Of a DNA stretch of 6,260 bases, positions 1 to 5,842 are shown one piece after another (positions within the stretch are counted from its first letter, which is position 1; every line of letters starts with the position of its first letter). The notes under the pieces were generated by a model that saw nothing but the letters and a program-made list of their open reading frames with translations, ran no database searches and was not told the DNA's origin. The translations under genes were made by a program, and so were the position numbers. The stretch is from assembly GCA_003560455.1 (NCBI GenBank), contig PWIL01000152.1, forward strand, positions 1-6,260. Direction: 5' to 3'. Origin of the DNA: Mollicutes bacterium. GTDB lineage: Bacteria; Bacillota_I; Bacilli_A; RF39; UBA660.

Positions 1-2665
1 CCCATGTTTTTTCAAAATCAGCAACATTCTTTAACCATTCATCATACAATGGTTTGTTTTCATCATCTGACTCTTGCATTACTTTTTTTAATCGATTGCG
101 AGCGGTTGTATAAGCTATTTCCATTCCATAACCATATTCCGCAGTATCTTCAAATAAAGACGAAGCCCACGGAATATCATACGGTGTACTTGGTGCTGTT
201 CCCCCATAAATTGATGAACAGCCCGTAGCATTAGCAATAATTAAGCGATCGCCAAACATTTGCGTTAATAATTTCAAATAAGGCGTTTCGCCACATCCCG
301 CACAAGCGCCACTAAAATAAAACCGCGGACGATTAAATTGCGTGCCTTTAATAATCATATCACTAACTAACTTCTTATTTTCAATATTAGCAAAAAGATA
401 ATCAGCAATTTCTTGTTCTTGATTATTTACTTCCGTTGTGAGTAGACTGTTGATTAATGCTTTGTTACCGCCCTTACCCGGACATTTATTAATACACAAT
501 TGACATCCGGTACAATCTTTAACTGAAACCCCAATTATAAATTGATGATCTTCAATATTTTTTTCCAAAGGCGATACTGCTCTTTTTTGAACTTCATTAG
601 GCGCATTTTCACTTTCTTCCTTACTTAAATGAAAAGGCCTGATGACGGCATGTGGACAAACAAAAGAACACCAACCACACTGAATACAATTTTCACTTAC
701 CCATTGCGGAACTTGACTTGCAATTTCTCTTTTTTCACTAGCAGTTGTACCGCCAACAAACTCACCACGAGGATTAAATTCGGAAACTTTGATACAATCT
801 CCTTCCCGTTGATTAATTAAAGAAACAAAATCTTTTTCTAATTGATAATCCTGTCCTTCTTTTGGAATGATTAAAACTCTAATATTTTCTTTCACTTTAT
901 CAATTGCAGTTTTATTCGCTTCAACTACTTCTGCACCTTTTTTAGAAAAATCTTCTTCAACTTGCTTTATTAACTTTTCTCTAGCTTCTACAACTGGTAT
1001 AATTTGCGTAATTTCAAAAATAGCCATCTCCATAATAATGCTGATTTTTCCACCCAAACCATGGGCGTTCGCTATTTTTTCAGCATCAATACCATAAACA
1101 CGAACATTTTTTTTAGCTATAATTTCTAAATCTTCCTTAGAAAATAAATCAAATTCACTCTTGCTAGTATTAATTAATAAAACTCCATTTTCACTAACGT
1201 TCTTTAACATTTGATATTTTTTAAAATAACTTTCTTTAGTTACCACCACTAACTTCGGATTTTCTACATAATAAGTGGATCTAATCGGGCGTTTATTAAA
1301 ACGCAAGTGACTAAGTGTCACTCCGCCAGATTTTTTTGAATCATATTGAAAATATCCCTGAACATTAGCTTTTGTATCTCCAATTATTTTGACAATTGAT
1401 TTAGCTGCTGTTACCATCCCATCGCTACCATAACCATAAATTGCAAATTCTAAAGAATCACTCGTTTTTAAATCTTTAGTAGCCAAACTTAAATTAGTAA
1501 CATCATCTTTAATCCCAATTGTAAAAGGATTTTTTAATTCAGTTTTTAACATATCAAAAACAGCCGCTATTTGACCAGGGGTAACATTTTTACTAGATAA
1601 TCCATAACGCCCACCAACTATTTTAATGTTTTTATCTCTCAACGCATTTACAAAATCTAAATAAAGTGGTTCGCCATTGCTACCGGGTTCTTTTGTTCGA
1701 TCTAATACCGCAATTTTTTCAACACTTTCCGGCATTATTTTTAATAAAAAATCTTTACTAAACGGGCGATATAAATGAACCTCAATCAAGCCATAATCAT
1801 CGCCTAAAACATCAATTGTTTCCTTTATTGTTTCATTCACAGATCCCATCGCTGCAATTACATATTTTGCACTTACTCCTCCATAATAGTTAAACGGGTA
1901 ATAAGTCATCCCTGTTAATTCATTTATTTTTTGCATATATTGAAATACAATTTCAGGTACTTTTTCATGATGCTTATTTCGCACTTCCGCCGCTTGGAAA
2001 TATATATCATCATTTTGAGCAGTCCCTTTTGTAATATTGCTTTTCGGATGCAATGCTTGTTTCCGGAAATTTTGCAACGCTTCTTTATTAATCAGATTAG
2101 CATATTTTTCCTGTTCTAAAACATTTATTTTATTCATTTCATGACTCGTGCGAAAGCCATCAAAAGAATGCAGCACGGGTAGTGATGACTCAATCGCAAC
2201 TAAATGAGCAAGAATACTCATATAATAAGCATCTTGCACCGAAGATGATGCTAACATTGTAATCCCAGTTTGTCTAACTGCATAAACATCTTGATGATCA
2301 CCAAAAATAGATAACGCATGCGTCGATAAAGATCTCGCCGACACATGAATCACCCCAGGTAACATTTCACCAACCATTTTATAAATATTCGGAATCATCA
2401 ACAATAATCCTTGGCTAGCTGTATAAGTACTAGCTAATAAGCCCGCTGATAAAACACCATGCATCATGCCTGCTGCACCTGCTTCACTTTGCATTTGGAT
2501 AACTTTAACCCGATCATTGAAAATATTTAACTTCCCGTTATTACTCCACTCATCAATTTGTTCAGCCATCTGGCTAGATGGTGTAATCGGATAAATACCT
2601 GCAACCTCAGTAAAATCATAAGCAGCTAAGCTACAAGCATAATTTCCATCAATAATTTTTTTCAT
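1..2665 (-). CDS. nifJ: Pyruvate:ferredoxin (flavodoxin) oxidoreductase, C-terminus cut by window edge
   Basis: Single-chain TPP and Fe-S enzyme that cleaves pyruvate with CoA to acetyl-CoA and CO2 and reduces ferredoxin or flavodoxin in the cytoplasm. 888 codons are visible; the family is usually about 1170-1200 residues, so the last quarter, with the TPP-Mg motif and the last cluster cysteine, lies beyond position 1. Domains in order: the N-terminal pyruvate/TPP domain with YPITPSS (25-31), QSEAGAAG (59-66) and HVSAR (107-111), whose T28, E61 and R111 match the active-site Thr, Glu and Arg known from the Desulfovibrio africanus enzyme; the transketolase-C-like and gamma domains; an EKR motif (644-646); a dicluster ferredoxin domain with cysteines 660/663/666/670 and 718/721/724/728; then the TPP-domain cluster cysteines 788, 791 and 816. 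No internal stop or frame change was seen. The ATG at 2665 has an AGGAGGGG site a few bases upstream. The gene lies 56 bp downstream of a co-directional flavin reductase gene. Confidence 0.96.
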   Translation of the reverse strand, partial: MKKIIDGNYACSLAAYDFTEVAGIYPITPSSQMAEQIDEWSNNGKLNIFNDRVKVIQMQSEAGAAGMMHGVLSAGLLASTYTASQGLLLMIPNIYKMVGEMLPGVIHVSARSLSTHALSIFGDHQDVYAVRQTGITMLASSSVQDAYYMSILAHLVAIESSLPVLHSFDGFRTSHEMNKINVLEQEKYANLINKEALQNFRKQALHPKSNITKGTAQNDDIYFQAAEVRNKHHEKVPEIVFQYMQKINELTGMTYYPFNYYGGVSAKYVIAAMGSVNETIKETIDVLGDDYGLIEVHLYRPFSKDFLLKIMPESVEKIAVLDRTKEPGSNGEPLYLDFVNALRDKNIKIVGGRYGLSSKNVTPGQIAAVFDMLKTELKNPFTIGIKDDVTNLSLATKDLKTSDSLEFAIYGYGSDGMVTAAKSIVKIIGDTKANVQGYFQYDSKKSGGVTLSHLRFNKRPIRSTYYVENPKLVVVTKESYFKKYQMLKNVSENGVLLINTSKSEFDLFSKEDLEIIAKKNVRVYGIDAEKIANAHGLGGKISIIMEMAIFEITQIIPVVEAREKLIKQVEEDFSKKGAEVVEANKTAIDKVKENIRVLIIPKEGQDYQLEKDFVSLINQREGDCIKVSEFNPRGEFVGGTTASEKREIASQVPQWVSENCIQCGWCSFVCPHAVIRPFHLSKEESENAPNEVQKRAVSPLEKNIEDHQFIIGVSVKDCTGCQLCINKCPGKGGNKALINSLLTTEVNNQEQEIADYLFANIENKKLVSDMIIKGTQFNRPRFYFSGACAGCGETPYLKLLTQMFGDRLIIANATGCSSIYGGTAPSTPYDIPWASSLFEDTAEYGYGMEIAYTTARNRLKKVMQESDDENKPLYDEWLKNVADFEKTW

Positions 2666-2669
2666 TCAA

Positions 2670-2677
2670 CCCCTCCT
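2670..2677 (-). promoter_or_regulatory. Ribosome binding site of the pyruvate oxidoreductase gene
   Basis: The minus strand reads AGGAGGGG, a near-perfect Shine-Dalgarno sequence, four bases before the ATG at 2665. It fixes that start and agrees with the conserved N-terminus of the family. Confidence 0.85.
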
Positions 2678-2685
2678 AATTATAA

Positions 2686-2716
2686 ATTATAACACATTTT
2701 TATTAAATTAAAACAA
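2686..2716 (-). promoter_or_regulatory. Probable sigma-A promoter of the pyruvate oxidoreductase gene
   Basis: On the minus strand a perfect TATAAT (2691..2686) is preceded by TGT, giving an extended -10 (TGnTATAAT). A TTGTTT at 2716..2711 could be the -35, although its 19-bp spacing is long; the extended -10 may compensate. A second TATAAT follows at 2684..2679, but it abuts the Shine-Dalgarno sequence and could hardly drive a transcript that still carries it. Initiation from the first box would fall about seven bases on, leaving almost no leader ahead of the ribosome binding site. Called from sequence match only, in an A+T-rich region where chance matches are common. Confidence 0.5.
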
Positions 2717-2721
2717 ATTAT

Positions 2722-3312
2722 TTATTTCTCGTTACATCCTAAATTATACATTTTTTGCAACATCTTTTTGCGTTTTTTCTCATTACTAAACACAATTGAC
2801 CCAAAATAATGTTTACCAATTATTTTAATCCCTGAAAAATTTAAAATACTTTTTTTCATCATTTTATAGTTAGGATCACCAATCCAAAACAAATAATACC
2901 ATTTTGGCGAATCAAAAGTAACAATTAAACGTGCTTTTTTTCCTCTTAATCTTTTCTCCCAAGTTGGCAATAACTTAAATTTAGGTTTAGTATACTTATA
3001 TGCAAATCCACTAACAAAAACATTTTCGATAAATAGTTTTAAAATAGCTGGTGGCGTTCCCCACCAAATTGGATAAGCAATTACTAATAAATCGGCTTCA
3101 TTAATCTTTTGTTGAACAAATTTAATCTCTGTTGATTGGTCATTTTTTTGATTATGAGCATTAAATAAAACTTTTTCTAAGTTCAAATCAGTTAAAAAAA
3201 GTTCCGCAACATCTACATCTTTTCCTTCTAAACCCCGCTTATAACTTTTTAACAACGCACTATTGAAACTTTCTTTACTAGGGTGACCATAAATAAGTAA
3301 AATTTTTTTCAC
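2722..3312 (-). CDS. Flavodoxin-fold NAD(P)H-dependent oxidoreductase (NQO1/MdaB/KefF-like family)
   Basis: A 196-residue protein of the flavodoxin_2 group: soluble FMN- or FAD-binding enzymes that move two electrons from NAD(P)H to quinones or similar acceptors. The N-terminal strand followed by GHPSKESFN (9-17) is the family's phosphate-binding start. YPIWWGTPP (80-88) is its most typical signature, lying by the flavin ring, and is followed by the helix leading to GFAY (102-105). Length is normal for the group and no signal peptide or membrane segment is seen. The start is GTG at 3312, chosen because an AGAGGTGG site (3323..3316) sits just upstream; the ATG two bases away (3314) is in another frame. 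The C-terminus is lysine-rich and basic. The exact acceptor cannot be told: quinone reductase, nitroreductase-like activity and a potassium-efflux accessory role are all found in relatives. It lies upstream of the pyruvate oxidoreductase in the same direction and diverges from the plus-strand gene. Confidence 0.88.
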   Translation of the reverse strand: MKKILLIYGHPSKESFNSALLKSYKRGLEGKDVDVAELFLTDLNLEKVLFNAHNQKNDQSTEIKFVQQKINEADLLVIAYPIWWGTPPAILKLFIENVFVSGFAYKYTKPKFKLLPTWEKRLRGKKARLIVTFDSPKWYYLFWIGDPNYKMMKKSILNFSGIKIIGKHYFGSIVFSNEKKRKKMLQKMYNLGCNEK

Positions 3313-3315
3313 ATT

Positions 3316-3323
3316 CCACCTCT
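3316..3323 (-). promoter_or_regulatory. Ribosome binding site selecting the GTG start at 3312
   Basis: The minus strand reads AGAGGTGG. The GAGGT core lies about five to six bases from the GTG, which supports this non-ATG start over any later one. Confidence 0.7.
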
Positions 3324-3329
3324 TTTTTC

Positions 3330-3357
3330 TTGTTTTTCTTTAAATTTATGCTATAAT
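3330..3357 (+). promoter_or_regulatory. Strong-looking sigma-A promoter of the plus-strand gene
   Basis: TTGTTT (3330-3335), a 16-bp spacer ending in TGC, then a perfect TATAAT (3352-3357) form a -35 plus extended -10 promoter. The ribosome binding site starts only eight bases after the -10 box, so the leader would be very short. It faces the minus-strand oxidoreductase gene across about 65 bp. Confidence 0.65.
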
Positions 3358-3358
3358 A
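3353..3358 (-). promoter_or_regulatory. Possible divergent -10 box for the oxidoreductase gene
   Basis: The minus strand reads TATTAT at 3358..3353, overlapping the plus-strand TATAAT almost completely. No good -35 is visible at the right distance (only a weak TTCATC near 3382..3377). If used, the two promoters would compete for the same DNA. Weak call made from position and sequence only. Confidence 0.25.
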
Positions 3359-3371
3359 CTCCGCAAGGAGT
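3358..3371 (+). repeat. Short inverted repeat over the ribosome binding site
   Basis: ACTCC (3358-3362), GCAA, GGAGT (3367-3371) is a perfect 5-bp inverted repeat with a GNRA-type tetraloop sequence. The right arm includes the GGAG of the Shine-Dalgarno sequence AAGGAG (3365-3370). In RNA it would hide that site; in DNA it sits at the expected transcription start and could be a small operator. If transcription starts at about 3363-3365 the left arm is not transcribed, so the hairpin may not form. It is short and may be chance. Confidence 0.3.
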
Positions 3372-3377
3372 GATTTG

Positions 3378-4271
3378 ATGAAGCCAAACAATTTTAAACT
3401 TTCAGCCAAAGAAAAAGATTATTTATTAAAATTTTGCACTTATGATCTAAAAGATAATTATCCAATTAACAGTTCGCTAAACCCAACATTTTATTTTTTA
3501 AATGACCCGAACCACCATCACCTAGAAATCGATCCCAAACTAGACAGCATCAGCAAAAACTATTTTAACCAAAATTATCTTATCGGTAAATATCACAGCG
3601 AAGAAATGAATTATATTTACAACATTATTCGCAATTATTTTTTAACAAAGCAATTATCTAATATTAATGATGATATTCAAAACAATAATTTTGATGCTTT
3701 AAATTACAATAATTTAAAAGGTTTTATTTGTTCGAAAGAAAATAAAGCAAACTACATCCAAAATTTTAACTATATGCCTAATGAAATATTAGCGACTATT
3801 GAAACCAATTATCATATTTTAGAAAATTTGGATAAATCATTTTACAATCATTTTAAAACCTTAGCACCTCAACTTAAAAAAGAAGCAAATGAATTAAAAA
3901 TAAATTTATTACAATCTGAAGATAAAGTACTATTTGAAAAACCAACTGTCATCAATGAGTTTCCCAAATTCCATCAACCTTATTTTCACTATGAATTTGA
4001 TGCATATATGCATCAAGGAAATTTATTTTTCTGGTTAGATTTATATAACAATGAAGTCCAAGCCAATGATGGTGATTTTTCACAACAAACAAATTTAAAA
4101 AACTTTTTTGATTATGCTGTTTATCAGCAATTTCACCAATCTAATCCCGAAGAAATTGATAATTTTTTTGAAACCAAAGATAAAAATAAAATTGAACAAT
4201 TAAAACAAATTTTACACGAACAAGAAAATCGACAGATAATTACAAATAATCACAAACAAAAACATCTTTAA
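3378..4271 (+). CDS. Unrecognised asparagine-rich cytoplasmic protein
   Basis: A 297-residue protein with no family I recognise. It is the only plus-strand gene here. The ATG at 3378 is preferred over the in-frame TTG at 3375 because the AAGGAG site (3365-3370) is seven bases from the ATG but only four from the TTG. There is no signal peptide, membrane segment or cysteine-rich motif (two cysteines only). I count 44 asparagines (about 15%), many clustered around residues 58-125, and the protein is also rich in Tyr, Phe, Lys and Gln. The central part (about 195-240) looks like a folded domain with many aromatic residues (FHQPYFHYEFDAY, then NLFFWLDLY). The C-terminal 45 residues are charged, Glu/Lys/Gln-rich and probably helical. 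It has its own promoter and stands alone between convergent and divergent neighbours, so context gives no function. The open frame, promoter and ribosome binding site make it very probably a real gene. Confidence 0.8.
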   Translation: MKPNNFKLSAKEKDYLLKFCTYDLKDNYPINSSLNPTFYFLNDPNHHHLEIDPKLDSISKNYFNQNYLIGKYHSEEMNYIYNIIRNYFLTKQLSNINDDIQNNNFDALNYNNLKGFICSKENKANYIQNFNYMPNEILATIETNYHILENLDKSFYNHFKTLAPQLKKEANELKINLLQSEDKVLFEKPTVINEFPKFHQPYFHYEFDAYMHQGNLFFWLDLYNNEVQANDGDFSQQTNLKNFFDYAVYQQFHQSNPEEIDNFFETKDKNKIEQLKQILHEQENRQIITNNHKQKHL

Positions 4272-4283
4272 TGATGTTTTTTT
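4258..4283. terminator. Possible bidirectional terminator inside overlapping gene ends
   Basis: AAAAACATC (4258-4266) and GATGTTTTT (4273-4281) form a 9-bp inverted repeat with a 6-base loop; the run of T continues to 4283 and the other strand has its own run of T. It fits a Rho-independent terminator for both converging genes. The stem has few G:C pairs (two), so it would be weak as such structures go. It carries the stop codons of both genes. Confidence 0.45.
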
Positions 4284-4639
4284 AACACTTTTAAATAAAA
4301 CCCTTGTCCTATTACACTAATAACTAAACCTAAAAAATTAATTAATAAAAAATAAATCATAATTACAATATTATCCCAACTTTCTAAAACTTGGCGATTA
4401 ACAATATAAAGGCATATCGCCATTGCTAAAAAATTGAAAAACAACATCAAATAAAAATAAATATGATATTTTAAATATCCACCAGTAGCAATTACACAAG
4501 CTATCAAAGTTGCTAAAAATAGAAAACCACCAATATTTTCAAAACCAACATCAATCATCAACAAGTTGGCCAATAATAATAAAAATGAAAAATTGGCCAG
4601 CATTATAATCGTTCCATAAACAAACCATTTTTTTAACAT
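4268..4639 (-). CDS. Small integral membrane protein with four predicted helices
   Basis: A 123-residue, very hydrophobic protein with four likely membrane segments at about residues 9-29, 36-56, 58-82 and 91-115. Basic residues lie at the N-terminus (LKK) and C-terminus (KVLKKHH), which suggests both ends are cytoplasmic by the positive-inside rule. No catalytic motif, cysteine cluster or family signature is recognised, so its function is unknown. The ATG at 4639 follows a perfect AGGAGG (4650..4645) at five bases. That site touches the stop codon of the upstream aldo/keto reductase, so the two are almost certainly co-transcribed and perhaps translationally coupled. Its stop codon (4270..4268) overlaps the stop codon of the converging plus-strand gene. 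Confidence 0.82.
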   Translation of the reverse strand: MLKKWFVYGTIIMLANFSFLLLLANLLMIDVGFENIGGFLFLATLIACVIATGGYLKYHIYFYLMLFFNFLAMAICLYIVNRQVLESWDNIVIMIYFLLINFLGLVISVIGQGFYLKVLKKHH

Positions 4640-4644
4640 TTTTT

Positions 4645-4650
4645 CCTCCT
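4645..4650 (-). promoter_or_regulatory. Ribosome binding site of the membrane protein gene, touching the upstream stop codon
   Basis: The minus strand reads AGGAGG (4650..4645), five bases before the ATG at 4639. Its first base is the last base of the TAA ending the aldo/keto reductase frame, so a terminating ribosome would be placed at the next start. Confidence 0.8.
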
Positions 4651-5818
4651 TAACGCTTAACTTTTAATATTTTTTTGATCCCAAACCTAATCGGGCGATA
4701 ATACCAACCCTCTAAATGACGACTTACTTCTTGCAGCCTTTCGCTAATTAAAATATTTTGCGGACATTTTTTTTCACATTTACGACATTCAATACAAAGA
4801 GAAGCATTTGATGCTTCAGTTTTTAAACTTGTTTGCATCAAATATTTTTTGATCGCTGATAGTTTTCCAACCGTAGCTAAATCATTATAACAAGAAAAAC
4901 AAGTTGGAATATCAACATTTACTGGACAGGGCATACAATAATTACAACCGGTACAAGGAACTTTCATTTTTTGCCATAAAATTTTTTTAATTTTTCCAAA
5001 CATTTCATGATTTTCCTCTGTTAACTGATTAGCCTCGCTTCGATCAGCAATCTCTATATTTTCTTTAATCATTTCCTTACTGTTCATCCCTGACAAAACA
5101 GTTAAAATTTCTGAATGATTCCAAAGCCATTTTAAAGACCATTCAACTGGCGTTCGTTTTTGATTGGCATTTGCAAATTCTAAATATACCTCTTTGGGCA
5201 GTTGATTAACCAACTGACCTCCCCGTAAAGGTTCCATAATCATCACCGGAACATTTTTTTGGTGTGCATACTCCAGTCCTTTTCGACCAGCTTGATTATT
5301 TTCATCAAAATAATTATATTGAATTAAACAAAATTCCCAATCAAAATATCAATTAATTTAATAAAATCTTCTTGACCGCCATGATATGAAAAACCTATAT
5401 TTTTAATTTCCCCTAATCTTTTTTTTCTTTCAACCCAGTCAATTATCCCCAAAGAAACAAGCCGCTCCCAAATTGCAACATCAGTTAAAACGTGTATTAA
5501 ATAATAATCAATGTAATTTGTTTGCAAACGCCGCAATTGTTCATTAAAAATTTTATCAAGATCTGATTTTTGCTTAATCAAATAATGCGGTAATTTAGTG
5601 GCAACTTTAACACTTTTCCTGTATCCTTTTGCTAATACTTTTCCTAAAATTTCTTCACTTTTAGGATAAGCATAAGCCGTGTCAAAATAATTTATACCAT
5701 TTTCAATTGCATAAATTATTTGATTTTTTGCTTCTTCCTCGTCTTTTGGAAAGCGCATACAACCAAACCCTAAAATAGATAATTTATCATTGTTTCGCGA
5801 ATTAATTCGATATTTCAC
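4650..5818 (-). pseudogene. Aldo/keto reductase with C-terminal two-cluster ferredoxin domain, frameshifted
   Basis: Family of about 370-390 residues: an NAD(P)H-dependent TIM-barrel reductase fused to a 4Fe-4S ferredoxin domain, common in anaerobic Firmicutes and archaea. The start is GTG at 5818, six bases after AAGGAG (5830..5825). The first frame gives LGFGCMR (16-22) and a complete catalytic tetrad D46, Y51, K75 and H109, then runs into a stop at 5326..5324. The second frame resumes with the expected DWEFCLIQYNYFDE, passes MEPLRGG, and ends at 4650. One base appears to be missing next to 5342: restoring a G gives an intact protein of 389 residues. The C-terminal domain has cysteines (intact numbering) 289/292/295/298, 307/310 and 342/345/348/352, enough for two 4Fe-4S clusters. 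Everything else is well conserved, so this is either a sequencing or assembly error or a very recent mutation. If the break is real, the first frame makes a 164-residue truncated barrel without clusters. Substrate unknown. Confidence 0.9.
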
Positions 5819-5824
5819 AAGTTT

Positions 5825-5830
5825 CTCCTT
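5825..5830 (-). promoter_or_regulatory. Ribosome binding site selecting the GTG start of the aldo/keto reductase
   Basis: The minus strand reads AAGGAG, six bases before the GTG at 5818. The resulting N-terminus (MKYR...) matches the usual start of this family. Confidence 0.75.
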
Positions 5831-5842
5831 TTTAACTAATGG

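Noticed and set aside
4..228. Plus-strand open frame of 74 codons
   Set aside because: It lies opposite the conserved TPP domain of the pyruvate oxidoreductase; no ribosome binding site and no protein-like composition.
629..1097. Plus-strand open frames at 629-820 and 867-1097
   Set aside because: Both are antisense to the ferredoxin-domain and linker part of the pyruvate oxidoreductase, whose minus-strand frame is continuous and conserved there. The hydrophobic look of the second follows from antisense reading of codons for charged residues.
1931..2119. Plus-strand open frame of 62 codons, rich in Phe and Ile
   Set aside because: Antisense to conserved pyruvate oxidoreductase sequence; no start signals.
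3375..3377. TTG as start of the plus-strand gene
   Set aside because: The ATG immediately after it has better spacing (seven bases) from AAGGAG than the TTG (four bases).
5244..5246. Independent second gene starting at GTG 5246
   Set aside because: It has no ribosome binding site, and conserved aldo/keto reductase sequence continues upstream of it in the same frame to about 5342, so it is the tail of the broken gene.
5324..5351. Programmed -1 ribosomal frameshift in the aldo/keto reductase
   Set aside because: No heptamer of the X-XXY-YYZ type in the correct phase is present in the overlap. A missing G restores a family-typical sequence exactly.
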